The notes beneath the pieces are model-generated. The model made no database searches, was not told the DNA's origin, and worked only from the letters and a program-made list of their open reading frames with translations. Shown in pieces: positions 35,136-45,820 of a DNA stretch of 64,000 nucleotides. Source of the DNA: Bacillota bacterium (GTDB lineage: Bacteria > Bacillota > Sulfobacillia > Sulfobacillales > Sulfobacillaceae); contig JAKACZ010000016.1 in the NCBI GenBank assembly GCA_021820965.1, positions 1 to 64,000 of the forward strand, read 5' to 3'. Each line of letters starts with the position of its first letter. The stretch's first letter is position 1. The translations under genes were made by a program, and so were the position numbers.

Positions 35136-35750
35136 ATGAGCTATTTGGTGCCTATGGTCATCGAGCAAACCAACCGCGGTGAACGCTCGTATGACATTTA
35201 TTCGCGTCTTTTAAAGGAGCGGATTATCTTTCTCGGTAATGGCATCGACGATGACGTGGCTAATTTGGTCGTGGCGCAGTTGTTATTTTTGGAGAGCGAC
35301 GACCCGGACCGCGACATTAACGTTTATATCAACTCACCCGGAGGGTCGGTGACGTCCGGGATGGCAATCTACGACACCATGCAGCACATCAAACCCGACG
35401 TCTCCACCATATGCGTGGGGCTGGCCGCGAGCATGGGTGCGGTTCTTTTGGCCGGCGGCGCCGATGGCAAGCGTTATGCGTTACCCAACGCCCGCATCAT
35501 GATCCACGAGCCCTGGGTCAACCAGATCGGCGGGAAAATTACCGATTTGGATATCCAGATGAAAGAGCTAATTCGCAATCGCGAGGCGTTGGCCCGCATC
35601 TTGGGCAAGCATACCAGGCACTCGGTCGAGCAAATCCTCAAGGAGACAGAACGCGACTATTGGATGACTGCGGATGAGGCGAAGGCATATCATTTAGTTG
35701 ATGAGGTTTTGGAACCGCGAGCCGGTCTGAACCCTTCGACGGAATCGTAG
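35136..35750 (+). CDS. clpP: ATP-dependent Clp protease proteolytic subunit
   Basis: The 204-residue serine peptidase that forms the Clp barrel. The catalytic triad is S99 (GLAASMGA), H124 (IMIHEPW) and D174 (TERDYWM). The usual IHQP around the histidine reads IHEP here, and the following loop ([11 protein letters not shown]) lacks the usual GxxGQA pattern, so it is a somewhat divergent paralogue. ATG 35136 is used because GGGAGGAG precedes it; a TTG frame start at 35118 has none. It sits between tig and clpX, its usual partner ATPase. Confidence 0.95.
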   Translation: MSYLVPMVIEQTNRGERSYDIYSRLLKERIIFLGNGIDDDVANLVVAQLLFLESDDPDRDINVYINSPGGSVTSGMAIYDTMQHIKPDVSTICVGLAASMGAVLLAGGADGKRYALPNARIMIHEPWVNQIGGKITDLDIQMKELIRNREALARILGKHTRHSVEQILKETERDYWMTADEAKAYHLVDEVLEPRAGLNPSTES

Positions 35751-35799
35751 GGAATAATGACACAGGGCAGGAGCGCAAGGCGGATAAGGGGGGCGGACC

Positions 35800-37077
35800 A
35801 TGTTTAAGTTCACCGATGAGAAGGGTCAGCTGAAATGTTCGTTCTGCGGCAAGTACCAGGACCAGGTCAAGCGGTTAATTGCGGGTCCCGGGGGAGTGTA
35901 CATTTGCGACGAGTGTGTGGAGTTGTGCTCCGAGATTATCGAGGAGGAACTCAATGACGACGTCGAATTCGAACTGAAGGACATTCCCAAGCCAGCAGAA
36001 ATTCGGTCGATTTTGGACCAGTATGTCGTGGGCCAGGACCGGGCTAAGAAGACCCTTTCGGTGGCAGTATACAATCACTACAAGCGGATTAACCTGGGCA
36101 ACAAAGTCGACGACGTGGAGCTTCAGAAGTCCAACATCTTGATGTTGGGCCCGACGGGTTCCGGTAAGACGCTGTTGGCTCAAACGCTTGCGAAAATCCT
36201 GAATGTGCCCTTCGCCATCGCCGATGCCACCTCTCTGACGGAGGCCGGCTACGTCGGTGAAGATGTGGAAAACATTCTCCTGAAGCTAATTCAGGCGGCC
36301 GATTACGATGTGGAGAAGGCCGAAAAGGGAATCGTCTACATCGACGAGGTTGACAAGATTGCCCGCAAATCCGAGAACCCGTCCATTACGCGTGACGTGT
36401 CGGGAGAAGGTGTGCAGCAGGCCCTCTTAAAGATTTTAGAGGGGACGGTCGCTTCGGTTCCCCCCCAGGGAGGGCGTAAGCACCCGCACCAAGAGTTTAT
36501 CCAAATCGACACCACGAATATTCTCTTCATTGTCGGCGGCGCATTTGACGGCATTGACAAGCTGATCAAGAGCCGAATCGGCAAGAAGGGTCTTGGCTTC
36601 AATGCAGACATTCAGAGCAAGGAGGAAGTCAAGATCGGCGACGTGCTGGCCAAGATTATGCCTGACGATCTGCTCAAGTTTGGGCTGATCCCGGAATTTG
36701 TCGGCCGTCTGCCAGTAGTGGTCACCTTGGATGCGCTTGACGAAGAGGCACTGGTCAAGATTTTGACTGAACCCAGAAACGCCCTGGTCAAGCAGTATCA
36801 GAAGATGTTGCAGATGGATAGCGTGGAACTGGAGTTTAAGGATGAAGCCATTCGCGCGGTTTCGCGCGAAGCAATGCGTCGGAATACGGGCGCACGGGCA
36901 CTTCGAGCCATCATCGAAGACATCATGCTGGATGTGATGTATGAGATGCCCGGACGCACCGATATCGCTAAGTGCATCATCACCCGGGACGTGGTTGAGA
37001 AGCATGACGACCCGCTGTTGGTGACCACGCAGGGCAACAAGTCTCGGAGCAAGAAGCAAAAGGAAGAAACGGCATAA
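35800..37077 (+). CDS. clpX: Clp protease ATP-binding subunit ClpX
   Basis: The 425-residue unfoldase begins with the C4 zinc-binding domain (CSFCGK at about residue 14, CDECVELC near 36). A single AAA+ module follows, with Walker A GPTGSGKT (near 121), Walker [11 protein letters not shown], pore loop GYVGED and the ClpP-docking loop, here [11 protein letters not shown] (IGF/LGF type). It feeds substrates to ClpP. GGGGGGCGG precedes the ATG. The C-terminal tail is Lys/Ser-rich. A terminator follows. Confidence 0.97.
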   Translation: MFKFTDEKGQLKCSFCGKYQDQVKRLIAGPGGVYICDECVELCSEIIEEELNDDVEFELKDIPKPAEIRSILDQYVVGQDRAKKTLSVAVYNHYKRINLGNKVDDVELQKSNILMLGPTGSGKTLLAQTLAKILNVPFAIADATSLTEAGYVGEDVENILLKLIQAADYDVEKAEKGIVYIDEVDKIARKSENPSITRDVSGEGVQQALLKILEGTVASVPPQGGRKHPHQEFIQIDTTNILFIVGGAFDGIDKLIKSRIGKKGLGFNADIQSKEEVKIGDVLAKIMPDDLLKFGLIPEFVGRLPVVVTLDALDEEALVKILTEPRNALVKQYQKMLQMDSVELEFKDEAIRAVSREAMRRNTGARALRAIIEDIMLDVMYEMPGRTDIAKCIITRDVVEKHDDPLLVTTQGNKSRSKKQKEETA

Positions 37078-37083
37078 ACCCAA

Positions 37084-37112
37084 GGAGCCCGAACGCGGGC
37101 TCCTGACTTTTT
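37084..37112 (+). terminator. Terminator after clpX
   Basis: GGAGCCCG (37084-37091) pairs with CGGGCTCC (37096-37103); TGACTTTTT follows. Confidence 0.85.
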
Positions 37113-37669
37113 AGGGGCACGGCAGCCGATTGATTCCTGCTTGTATCTGTGACAAATTGTGGCACGCGGCATAGCCACTGCCCCTGACGCCGGTTTGGGG
37201 GGCGGCTGAGATGGTTAGGGGATCACCAGGGGATCACCCAGTCTGGGCTTTCTGCAGGCTTTAGGAAGCTATCATCGGACGCCGACGTGCGCCGTTCGGT
37301 CTGGCCAAAGCCTCCGGCCCCCCGGAACCGGTTTGGCGCCCGGCCGATAGCAAAGCACTGAAAACTGCCCAGTTGTTTGGGAGTGCCGTGGGCCAGGCGA
37401 GTCCCACTTGCCTCACGCGGTGGCGGCTCTCTTCAGGCTGAACTCGCAGTGTGACCACATCCGGGTGCGCGTTCGTAATCGTCAAAGTGTCCGCGCAATA
37501 TCGATTCTGACATTCATCCGCGGGATTCTCTTGACCGGCGTCCAGCAAGCTCTCGCCAAGGTTATCGTATTGGACGCGGAGCCGGTACAATCGTTGCAGG
37601 TGATTTCACGAATCCCGGCTTTCGGGCGCAACCGTCTTTGTTCCTGGCCAAGCGCGGCGCTAACTGGGA
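37113..37669. other. Gene-poor stretch after clpX
   Basis: About 560 bases without a supported gene. A minus-strand frame of 109 codons (37261-37590) has no binding site and no known motif. It may be a decayed gene at the junction of the inserted sulfotransferase/PAPS pair. Confidence 0.35.
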
Positions 37670-38527
37670 TTATTGGAGCCAATGGGCGAGGCTTAATCCA
37701 ATCAACTCCTCGGTCCTCTGAATGTCCTCCCGGAAGAACTCTTGCAGTTCCGTCCGGGTTTGATGGGACATTGTCGGTCGGCTCAACAGCGCCTCGTGGG
37801 CCGATCCGGCAAGACGGGTGGCCGTCCGTTCCGGCAAGAGGTTTTTGACGCGCCGTCCAACAGATTTGACCAGCCGAAAGAGCGTGGTGTGTTCCGGAAC
37901 TCCCGACGCATTGGTTTTATGCCGAAGGTCCGGTTGAAAATCCGGATCGACCCCGATAAAGGAAAAAATTTGGCGAAAGACGGCATCGGGTTTCGCGTCT
38001 AGATCATCCTGCAGCAAAAAGAGGAGTTGGTCGCGGGAGAACCGCTGAAAGTATCTCGGTATTTGGCTGCCATAAAGCCCGACTCGCCGGTACAGCAAAA
38101 ATGGCGAGACAGAGGGATCGCTAGCTCGGGTATCCTCAACCGCTAATGCGGCTTCAAAGGTATCCAACGGCTCGGTTTCGAGAAATCGCTGAAACGTATA
38201 TTGGGAAAAGGCGCGGTCAGCCGGATTGCGCAAGATGGCGATAAGGCGTGCGCCAGGCACATGGCGCCAGATCGCCTCCGGCGCCCGAGGGCTGTACAGA
38301 TAGAGGGTCGAAGCCTCACCAACCGTGCGGTAGTCTTCAGCCCCGTGAAATAAAGCCTGGTATGCGTTGATATCGCTCACGGCCCCGTCCCGGGGAGTGT
38401 TCTCGTAGGCAAAAAACATCGGCTCTTTAAAGTCGCTCATAAACACCTCGGGATGTTGGCGTAGCCCGCGGTAAAGATGAGTTGTTCCGCTCCGGGGGGC
38501 GCCGATGATGAGGAAATTGGGAAGCAA
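37670..38527 (-). CDS. PAPS-dependent sulfotransferase
   Basis: The 285-residue enzyme has the 5'-phosphosulfate loop FLIIGAPRSGTTHLYRGL (as GAPRSGTTHLYR, residues 9-20) and the 3'-phosphate motif RNPADRAFSQY (near residue 107), both typical of the sulfotransferase_1 family. A catalytic base may be in EPMFFAYE. It transfers sulfate from PAPS to an unknown acceptor, for example a carbohydrate or lipid. It is divergent from the gene that makes PAPS (134 bases apart), which supports the role. AGGAGGATATT precedes the ATG. Confidence 0.88.
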   Translation of the reverse strand: MLPNFLIIGAPRSGTTHLYRGLRQHPEVFMSDFKEPMFFAYENTPRDGAVSDINAYQALFHGAEDYRTVGEASTLYLYSPRAPEAIWRHVPGARLIAILRNPADRAFSQYTFQRFLETEPLDTFEAALAVEDTRASDPSVSPFLLYRRVGLYGSQIPRYFQRFSRDQLLFLLQDDLDAKPDAVFRQIFSFIGVDPDFQPDLRHKTNASGVPEHTTLFRLVKSVGRRVKNLLPERTATRLAGSAHEALLSRPTMSHQTRTELQEFFREDIQRTEELIGLSLAHWLQ

Positions 38528-38673
38528 TCAAATATCCTCCTCGCATTGTATCTGTCCTCGCCTATCAGATTGCGTTGGCGAACTATGCCTTAAGTTCACC
38601 AAAACTTGGCCAAAGTCGCAAGCGATGCGGTAGGCTATACTATTAGACAGCCAAATCAAGGATGTGTGACTTT

Positions 38674-40362
38674 GTGAGCAATCATATTTGGATTCTCAGT
38701 GAACAGCAACGTTGTGACTTGGACCTTTTGCTGACGGGCGCGTTTGCCCCGCTAGAGGGATTCCTGACGTCCCGCGACTACCAGGCGGTATTGGACCGCA
38801 TGACCTTAGCGTCGGGCGAGCTTTGGCCCATCCCCATTGTCTTGGACGTCTCTGAACGCTTTGCCGGGGACGTAAACCGTGGTGATGTCATCACCCTGGC
38901 TCGCGAGGATCGGACGCCATTGGCGGCGCTTGACGTGGAAGACGTTTATCCGGTTGACATGGAGCAGGAAGCGTTCGCGGTATACGGCACCAACGACGAG
39001 CGCCATGAAGGGGTGGCGTCCCTGTTTCGTCGTCACCGCTGGTGTATCGGCGGGCCTGTCCGACCGCTGAACCAAGAGCGCTTGGAATTGGCGCGGCGCG
39101 TCGATTTTCTTCCGCTATATCGCACGCCGGGTGAATTAAAAGCCCGTTTTGCGCGCCTGAAGCGGCCGGTGGTCGCGTTTCATACGCGCAATGCAATGCA
39201 TGGCGGCCACTACGCGTTGACACAGAAAGCTCGAGAGGAAATCGGCGGACACCTGCTGCTGCATCCAACCACCGGCCCGACAAAGCCCGGGGACTTGCCC
39301 CCGGCAGTGCGGTTAAAGGCGATTTGGGCTCTAACCCAAAGCTACCCGGAGCGGGCGGACGGCTCTCCCTCGGTGACGTTGGCCACGCTGCCGCTGGCCA
39401 TGCGCATGGCCGGACCTCGGGAAGTGGTGTGGCATGCCCTGGTGCGCCAGAATTTCGGGGTGAACTATTTTATTGTGGGTCGGGCTCCAGCCGACCCGGG
39501 GAAAAATCCCGATCGGCCGGACGGGTTCTGGTACCCACCATTTGAAGCGCAAGAGCTTATCGACAATCTCAAGCCTAAGATGACAATTCGTGCGTTGACC
39601 TTTCCCGAGTATGCCTGGGATCCAGATAGCACACGCTACGTCGCGGTCACTCCAAAAACCGCAGCAAAGGTCCGAACACTGTCTGGGACCCGTGTGCGTC
39701 AGATGCTGCAGACGGGCGCCCCGTTGCCCGAGTGGTATGCTCCGGCCCCGGTGCGGGAAGTGCTACATCATGCGTACGGCGGCACCGGTAAAGGGGCGGT
39801 GGTGTTTCTCACCGGTCTTCCCGCATCCGGCAAGAGCACCTTGGCCAACGCCCTTTATAACCTATTGATGCTGCGCAATGATCGGCAAATAACCCTGTTG
39901 GATGGGGATGTCATTCGCCGCCATCTATCCAAGGGGCTGGGATTTAGCCGTGAGGACCGCATCGAAAATATTGAGCGCGTCGGTTTCGTCTCGAACCTGG
40001 TGGTACGTCATGGCGGGTTGGTGGTGGTAGCCATGGTAGCGCCAGTGGCCGAGGGGCGGCGGCGATTTCGCCGACAAGTAGAGCCCTGGGGCGATTTTTT
40101 CGAAGTCTATGTGGCTACCCCGTTGGCGGAGTGCGAACGGCGAGATCCAAAGGGCCTGTACCGCCTAGCCCGCGAAGGTCAACTCCAGGAAATGACGGGT
40201 ATCCAGTCGCCGTATGAAATGCCCGATTCCCCGGATTTGACCATTGTCTCGGGACAGCGGAGCTTTCAGGACGATCTCGACACGCTGGTACGGTTTCTCG
40301 AAAATCAGGGTGTTCTTGAGCCGCTAAAGCCCGGCGTACTGTCGGCCGTCGGCACCAATTAG
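38674..40362 (+). CDS. Bifunctional sulfate adenylyltransferase / APS kinase
   Basis: A 562-residue Sat-CysC fusion making PAPS from sulfate. The Sat half has FHTRNAMHGGHYALT (normally xTRNPxHxxH) near residue 166 and VGRAPADPG, where most Sat proteins have GRDHAG. The CysC half (from about residue 365) has Walker A GLPASGKST, DGDVIRRHL and GFSREDRIENIERVGFV (as FSREDRIENIERV). The ATG at 38662 overlaps the AAGGA box (38658-38662), so the GTG at 38674 is the better start. No cysH/cysJI is nearby, so PAPS probably feeds the divergent sulfotransferase. Confidence 0.9.
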   Translation: MSNHIWILSEQQRCDLDLLLTGAFAPLEGFLTSRDYQAVLDRMTLASGELWPIPIVLDVSERFAGDVNRGDVITLAREDRTPLAALDVEDVYPVDMEQEAFAVYGTNDERHEGVASLFRRHRWCIGGPVRPLNQERLELARRVDFLPLYRTPGELKARFARLKRPVVAFHTRNAMHGGHYALTQKAREEIGGHLLLHPTTGPTKPGDLPPAVRLKAIWALTQSYPERADGSPSVTLATLPLAMRMAGPREVVWHALVRQNFGVNYFIVGRAPADPGKNPDRPDGFWYPPFEAQELIDNLKPKMTIRALTFPEYAWDPDSTRYVAVTPKTAAKVRTLSGTRVRQMLQTGAPLPEWYAPAPVREVLHHAYGGTGKGAVVFLTGLPASGKSTLANALYNLLMLRNDRQITLLDGDVIRRHLSKGLGFSREDRIENIERVGFVSNLVVRHGGLVVVAMVAPVAEGRRRFRRQVEPWGDFFEVYVATPLAECERRDPKGLYRLAREGQLQEMTGIQSPYEMPDSPDLTIVSGQRSFQDDLDTLVRFLENQGVLEPLKPGVLSAVGTN

Positions 40363-40375
40363 CGACTCTTATCCA

Positions 40376-40410
40376 AAAAGACCGGCGCCTGCGAGGGGTC
40401 GGTCTTTTTT
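40376..40410 (+). terminator. Terminator after Sat-CysC
   Basis: AAAGACCG (40377-40384) pairs with CGGTCTTT; a run of six T bases follows (40405-40410). Confidence 0.8.
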
Positions 40411-40544
40411 ATTCCCGAAGTGGGCATAATTTCCAAAGAGGCGTTTTGGCCCGGTGGATAAGCCGCCATCATTTGGCGCTTTAGTGCCCGCCCATTTGGC
40501 CACACTAAAGACACCAACGCTTTTGCGGAAGGAGGGCCTCTCCC

Positions 40545-42236
40545 ATGAACTTTCAAATGGTTGTCACCGTGGTTCAATTTTTTTTGGTCGTGGTTATTGG
40601 GCTATATTTTTGGAACGCACTGAAGACTCAGCAAGGAGCCAAGGTGGCAGTGGAACGCGAGTCAAAAAAGGAGATTGACAAGCTTAGGCGGATGCGAGCC
40701 ATCCACTTGAGTGAACCGCTGTCCGAAAAAACGCGGCCGGCGACGTTTGACGAAATTATTGGCCAGGTCGATGGCATTAAGGCGTTAAAAGCAGCCTTAT
40801 GCGGTCCCAACCCTCAACACGTCATCATTTATGGACCTCCCGGTGTCGGAAAGACCGCGGCCGCCAGGCTGGTGCTGGAAGAGGCCAAGAAACGCTCGTG
40901 GTCTCCGTTTCGCAGCGACGCCAAATTCATCGAACTGGACGCGACGACGGCGAGATTTGACGAACGAGGCATCGCCGACCCCTTAATCGGTTCGGTTCAC
41001 GACCCCATTTACCAGGGAGCGGGTCCCATGGGCATGGCGGGAATTCCCCAGCCCAAGCCCGGTGCCGTGACTAAAGCGCATGGAGGCATTCTCTTTATTG
41101 ACGAAATCGGGGAACTTCACCCTATCCAAATGAACAAACTTTTGAAAGTGCTGGAAGACCGCAAGGTGTTTCTGGAGTCTGCCTATTACAATTCCGAGGA
41201 TCAAAATATTCCCCTGCACATCCAGGACATTTTCGAAAATGGCCTGCCGGCGGACTTTCGCCTGGTCGGGGCGACCACCCGTCAACCGCAGGACATTCCG
41301 CCAGCTATTAGGTCGCGTTGCTTGGAGATTTATTTCCGGGCGCTGTTGCCCGACGAGGTGCACGCTATCGCCCAAAATGCGGCGCGTCGAATGGGAGTGG
41401 ACACTGAACCGGGCGCGCTGGACGTTGTGAAACGATACGCTACCAACGGCCGCGAGGCGGTCAACATGATCCAAATTGCAGCGGGCGTCGCGATGACCGA
41501 GGAGCGCAGCGGGATTACTCGCTCCGATGTGGAATGGGTTGTCAACTTGGGCCAGTATAATCCCCGCCCGGAAAAAAAGGTGGCTGATAAGCCGCATGTG
41601 GGAATGGTCAACGGCCTGGCCGTTTATGGCCCCAACTTGGGGACGGTACTGGAAGTGGAGGCAGTCGCTCACCCGGTAAAGGCCGGCCACGGACGGATTT
41701 TTGTGACCGGAGTTGTGGATGAAGAAGAGATGGGGAGCCACGGGCGCACGGTGCGGCGCAAATCCATGGCTCGCAGTTCGATTGAAAACGTGCTAACGGT
41801 GTTGAACAACGTGTTCCATCTGGACGCCCGCAATTACGACCTACACGTCAATTTCCCCGGCGGGGTGCCGCTTGACGGGCCGTCGGCGGGAATTGCGATT
41901 GCCACGGCGCTTTACTCCGCGATTACCCAAAAACCGGTGGACAACCGCCTGGCTATGACCGGGGAACTTTCTATTCGCGGACAGGTGCGACCTATTGGCG
42001 GGGTGGTCGCTAAAGTGGAGGCGGCCCAGCAAGCCGGGTGTAAACGGGTGTTGATTCCCCGTGAAAATTGGCAGGAGGTTTTTCGCAAGACGGCGGTAGA
42101 GGTGCTGCCCGTGGACATGCTGACCGAGGTCATTCGGGAGGCAGTCATGGCGCCGGAAGCGTCCGAACGTGCTGCCGGCCCGGTATTGGACGCGGACATC
42201 CTCACCGCTAGTCCTAGTTCATCGCCAACCCGCTGA
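40545..42236 (+). CDS. lonB: LonB-type ATP-dependent protease
   Basis: The 563-residue protein has an N-terminal membrane helix (residues 5-23). The AAA+ domain has Walker [15 protein letters not shown] near residue 95 and Walker B GGILFIDEIGEL, and the S16 protease domain has catalytic Ser in [12 protein letters not shown] and Lys in GGVVAKVEAAQQAG. It lacks the long LonA N-terminal domain. In Bacillus, LonB is the forespore-associated Lon paralogue located between clpX and lonA. AAGGAGGG lies before the ATG. A terminator separates it from lon. Confidence 0.94.
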   Translation: MNFQMVVTVVQFFLVVVIGLYFWNALKTQQGAKVAVERESKKEIDKLRRMRAIHLSEPLSEKTRPATFDEIIGQVDGIKALKAALCGPNPQHVIIYGPPGVGKTAAARLVLEEAKKRSWSPFRSDAKFIELDATTARFDERGIADPLIGSVHDPIYQGAGPMGMAGIPQPKPGAVTKAHGGILFIDEIGELHPIQMNKLLKVLEDRKVFLESAYYNSEDQNIPLHIQDIFENGLPADFRLVGATTRQPQDIPPAIRSRCLEIYFRALLPDEVHAIAQNAARRMGVDTEPGALDVVKRYATNGREAVNMIQIAAGVAMTEERSGITRSDVEWVVNLGQYNPRPEKKVADKPHVGMVNGLAVYGPNLGTVLEVEAVAHPVKAGHGRIFVTGVVDEEEMGSHGRTVRRKSMARSSIENVLTVLNNVFHLDARNYDLHVNFPGGVPLDGPSAGIAIATALYSAITQKPVDNRLAMTGELSIRGQVRPIGGVVAKVEAAQQAGCKRVLIPRENWQEVFRKTAVEVLPVDMLTEVIREAVMAPEASERAAGPVLDADILTASPSSSPTR

Positions 42237-42250
42237 TATACGGACAAATG

Positions 42251-42283
42251 GGGGCGCCTTTCGACACCGGAGCGCCCTTTTTT
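42251..42283 (+). terminator. Terminator between lonB and lon
   Basis: GGGCGC (42252-42257) pairs with GCGCCC (42272-42277) across a 14-base loop; TTTTTT follows. Confidence 0.8.
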
Positions 42284-42328
42284 CGACCCTGCTGATGGTA
42301 TGATGGTCTTCGAAGGAGGCGAATCAAC

Positions 42329-44641
42329 GTGGAACTGCCATTGCTGCCGTTGCGGGGTGTGTTGGTCTATCCGTCAATGGTAGTGCCGCTTGAGATTGGG
42401 CGCAAAAAGAGTTTGAATGCCTTGGAGCAGGCGATGCTGGGCGACCACTCGCTCGTGTTTATCGCGCAAAAGGACACCCGACAGGACGACCCGGGAGAGG
42501 ACGACTTATATCGGGTGGGCGTTGTGGCTGAGGTTAAGCAAGTCCTCAAAATGCCAACCGGCGGCAGCAAAGTGGTGGTTGAAGGCCGGGCGCGGTGCCG
42601 CGTGCTTGAGGTGTCCGATCATGGCGAGATTCTCCATGCCGAAGTAGAGGAAGTACCTGAAACCAGTGTAATGAGCGACGAAATTGAGGCACTCATGCAT
42701 ACATTGGTGGATTTGTTTGAGGTGTACGTCAAGAACTCACGAAAGATGCCGGGGGAAGCCGTAGTGTCGCTGAATATCGATGACCCGGGGCGGCTCTGTG
42801 ACACCATTGTTGCCAATCTCGAGCTTCGCACCCGAGAAAAGCAGGAAGTGCTTGAAGCTTTTGACGTGACCGACCGGATGAACCGCGTGAGCGATATATT
42901 GTCTCGTCAGATTGAGCTTTTGGAGATTGAAAAGCGGATTTCCGGCCGGGTGCGGCGGCAAATGGAGCATACGCAAAAGGAGTACTACCTCCGTGAGCAG
43001 TTGAAAGCGATTCACCGCGAACTCGGAGAAAGCGACGACGGCGAAGGAGAAATTGACGAGCTGCGCCAACGGCTGGAAGCGATGGAGAATTTGGATCAGT
43101 CCATCCATGAAAAAATCGACCGGGAGATTCGCCGTCTCTCTAGAATGTCGCCCACCTCAGCCGAGGCGGTCGTGGTTCGAACATATCTCGAGTGGCTGTT
43201 GGATTTGCCCTGGACTCGCATGAGCGAGGTTCAAGGGTCGTTAGCGGAAGCCGAAGCGATCCTGGAAGCGGACCACTTTGGCTTGGAGCCCGTCAAAGAG
43301 CGCATCCTGGAATACTTAGCGGTACAATCTTTATCGACCGAGCTCAAGAGTCCGATTCTCTGTCTGGTGGGACCTCCCGGCGTGGGCAAGACTTCGTTGG
43401 CCCGGTCCATTGCCCGTGCCACCGGCCGTCAATTTGTACGGGTTTCATTGGGCGGAGTACGAGACGAGGCCGAAATTCGCGGGCACCGCCGCACCTATGT
43501 GGGAGCGATGCCGGGCCGTATTATCCAGGGGATTCGACAAGCAGGAACCAAGAATCCGCTATTTTTGCTGGACGAAGTGGACAAGATGGCTGCCGACTTT
43601 CGTGGGGATCCCGCGGCGGCGTTGTTGGAAGTATTGGACCCGGAGCAAAACCAGCATTTTTCCGATCATTACATCGAACTCCCCTTTGATTTGTCCGATG
43701 TGATGTTTATTACCACGGCAAACCTTCTGCACCTCATTCCGCGACCGCTTTTGGACCGCATGGAAACCATCGCCATCCCGGGATATACCGAAGAAGAAAA
43801 GCTTCGCATTGCCGAGCGGTATCTCTGGCCGCGGCAGCAACGCCGTCATGGGCTGGGTGAAGGACAGGTTCGTCTGGGGCGTCCAGCGCTAAGACGGGTC
43901 ATTGCCGAGTACACGCGGGAGGCCGGAGTGCGTCAGCTGGAGCGTGAGTTGGGCGCTATCTGCCGCAAAGCGGCGCGAGAGATTGTTGAGGCAAAACGGA
44001 CCCGCATCCGGGTGACCAATCAAAACCTGAAACGGTATTTGGGGAAGCCGCAGGTCTACCACCCGGCTGCCGAAGAACAGGGCGAAATCGGCGTGGTGAC
44101 CGGCTTGGCGGTAACCGACAGCGGGGGCGATATTATGGCGGTCGAAGTGAGCACCATGCCAGGAAAAGGCCGCCTCACCCTGACCGGCAAATTGGGCGAT
44201 GTCATGCAAGAGTCGGCACGCGCCGGATTCAGCTACATCCGCTCACATCGTGATCACCTCAGGATCGCCGAGGGCTTTGATGAGACGACCGATCTGCACA
44301 TTCACGTGCCGGAGGGGGCGATTCCCAAAGATGGGCCGTCGGCCGGGATTGCCATGGCCACCGCCATGGTTTCCGCACTAAGCGGTCGGATCGTGCGGGC
44401 CGATTTGGCCATGACCGGAGAAATCACCCTGCGGGGCCGGGTACTTCCGGTCGGCGGGATCAAAGAAAAGATTTTAGCGGCCCACCGCGCCGGCATCCGG
44501 GAAGTGATTGTGCCGGAAAAAAATCGGCAGGATTTAGATGACTTGCCACAAAACGTGCGCCGGCAGGTACGCATCAATCTGGTTCAGCATCTGGATGATG
44601 TGCTCGGACGAGCATTCGAAACGGAGAGGGCGATTGAGTAA
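42329..44641 (+). CDS. lon: ATP-dependent protease LonA
   Basis: The 770-residue protease starts directly with the substrate-binding N-domain ([19 protein letters not shown]). The coiled-coil linker includes [19 protein letters not shown], the AAA+ domain has [15 protein letters not shown] and FLLDEVDKM, and the C-terminal protease has Ser in [13 protein letters not shown] and Lys in [14 protein letters not shown]. It degrades damaged and regulatory proteins in the cytoplasm. The GTG at 42329 follows AAGGAGGCG. The stop overlaps the engB start by eight bases. Confidence 0.96.
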   Translation: MELPLLPLRGVLVYPSMVVPLEIGRKKSLNALEQAMLGDHSLVFIAQKDTRQDDPGEDDLYRVGVVAEVKQVLKMPTGGSKVVVEGRARCRVLEVSDHGEILHAEVEEVPETSVMSDEIEALMHTLVDLFEVYVKNSRKMPGEAVVSLNIDDPGRLCDTIVANLELRTREKQEVLEAFDVTDRMNRVSDILSRQIELLEIEKRISGRVRRQMEHTQKEYYLREQLKAIHRELGESDDGEGEIDELRQRLEAMENLDQSIHEKIDREIRRLSRMSPTSAEAVVVRTYLEWLLDLPWTRMSEVQGSLAEAEAILEADHFGLEPVKERILEYLAVQSLSTELKSPILCLVGPPGVGKTSLARSIARATGRQFVRVSLGGVRDEAEIRGHRRTYVGAMPGRIIQGIRQAGTKNPLFLLDEVDKMAADFRGDPAAALLEVLDPEQNQHFSDHYIELPFDLSDVMFITTANLLHLIPRPLLDRMETIAIPGYTEEEKLRIAERYLWPRQQRRHGLGEGQVRLGRPALRRVIAEYTREAGVRQLERELGAICRKAAREIVEAKRTRIRVTNQNLKRYLGKPQVYHPAAEEQGEIGVVTGLAVTDSGGDIMAVEVSTMPGKGRLTLTGKLGDVMQESARAGFSYIRSHRDHLRIAEGFDETTDLHIHVPEGAIPKDGPSAGIAMATAMVSALSGRIVRADLAMTGEITLRGRVLPVGGIKEKILAAHRAGIREVIVPEKNRQDLDDLPQNVRRQVRINLVQHLDDVLGRAFETERAIE

Positions 44642-45227
44642 AGCGAACAAGGCCAAAGGCCAGGAGAAAGGGCGCTTCACCGTTTCGGCACTGACTTTTG
44701 CGGAAATGCCGCGGAACAATCTCAGTGAGGTGGCTTTTATGGGCCGTTCCAACGCCGGGAAGTCGTCTCTCATTAACGCCCTCTTGGGAGTTAAAGTGGC
44801 CCATACCAGCAGCACTCCAGGGCGCACTCAGCGCATCAACTTTTTTGCCATGCCATCATGGTACATTGTCGATCTTCCCGGATTCGGTTACGCCAAGACA
44901 TCCAAAGCGCAGCGGCAACGGTTCGGGCAAGCGGTTGAGGAATATCTCACCACCCGGCAGGCACTGGTGGCGGGCGTGCTGATTCAAGATGTGCGCCGAG
45001 ACCCTGAGGACGAAGAGCAGATGGTGGTGGCGTGGGCGGACTCCCGAAACATCTTATTAATTGTGGCGGCCAGCAAAATGGACCGACTTAACCGTCGCGA
45101 GCAGGCCGAACGGCATCGGGCGCTTGAGGTTCAGTACGGGCGCCCAGTCCACTTAATCTCCAGCCGCACCGGAGAGGGTTTGGATCAGATTAAAGCCGCT
45201 ATTCGAGGACTCGGCCTAACCTTTTAG
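44634..45227 (+). CDS. engB: Ribosome biogenesis GTP-binding protein EngB/YsxC
   Basis: The 197-residue GTPase has G1 [10 protein letters not shown]2/G3 region [14 protein letters not shown] and [10 protein letters not shown], and a G4-like [11 protein letters not shown] (usual TKxDK) with SSRTGEG as G5. It helps assemble the large ribosomal subunit. The TTG start at 44634 is chosen because GGAGAGGG lies just upstream; it overlaps the lon stop (TTGAGTAA). The order lonB-lon-engB is the standard Firmicute arrangement. Confidence 0.92.
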   Translation: MSKANKAKGQEKGRFTVSALTFAEMPRNNLSEVAFMGRSNAGKSSLINALLGVKVAHTSSTPGRTQRINFFAMPSWYIVDLPGFGYAKTSKAQRQRFGQAVEEYLTTRQALVAGVLIQDVRRDPEDEEQMVVAWADSRNILLIVAASKMDRLNRREQAERHRALEVQYGRPVHLISSRTGEGLDQIKAAIRGLGLTF

Positions 45228-45820
45228 CGCCAACGATATGTGGTGGGCTCACCAAAACCAATGTGCGGCAAACGCCGCCCGGCAATGAGCCCTTGGCGCA
45301 TCATTTGGTCAATTGTGACCAGCAGAAATCCCGAATGCGAGACGACCGCCAATCCCTGGGCGCTCCCCTGGTGGCGAACGATTTCCTCCACTGCTTTGAG
45401 GCTTCGTTGGGTAGATTGGCGGTGTCCTTCGGGGGGGATATTAAAAAACCAGGCGGAGCGCAGATAGCTCCACCAAAACTCGCCCGGCCACCGGCGATTT
45501 AGGAACCAGGTGGACGCCTTCTCGGGGACCCGAACCGGGATTTCCCGAAACAAAGGGTCGACAATCACCTCTGCTCCGCGCCCAAACAATTCAGCCGTGG
45601 CCCGAGCACGGGGCAGATCTGAGCAGATGACCAGGTCGGGCACCGGATAGTGCTGGTACAGGTGGACCAGACGCTTGGATTCATCGTCACTTAACCCCGC
45701 TCTATCATAGCGGTGCAGGTACTGGTTAAATTCAGTTTTCGTCATAAGAAGAGGGTTAGGGGGGACGTCCGGCCGTCCGTGCCGCATAACCCAAAGCGTC
45801 TTGCCTCTTAGGTTGTCCAT
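45224..45820 (-). CDS. Histidine phosphatase family protein
   Basis: The 198-residue protein of the phosphoglycerate-mutase-like superfamily has the phospho-acceptor histidine in VMRHGRPD (about residues 11-18), ICSDLPRARATAELF, and the second histidine in VVSHSGFLL near residue 162. It would remove phosphate from an unknown small molecule or protein. It converges on engB, the two ends overlapping by four bases. The 243 bases between its start and the next gene hold no gene I can support. Confidence 0.85.
   Translation of the reverse strand: MDNLRGKTLWVMRHGRPDVPPNPLLMTKTEFNQYLHRYDRAGLSDDESKRLVHLYQHYPVPDLVICSDLPRARATAELFGRGAEVIVDPLFREIPVRVPEKASTWFLNRRWPGEFWWSYLRSAWFFNIPPEGHRQSTQRSLKAVEEIVRHQGSAQGLAVVSHSGFLLVTIDQMMRQGLIAGRRLPHIGFGEPTTYRWR

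Noticed and set aside
37261..37590. 109-codon minus-strand frame after clpX
   Set aside because: No binding site, no recognisable motif, and overlapping frames on the other strand are equally long.
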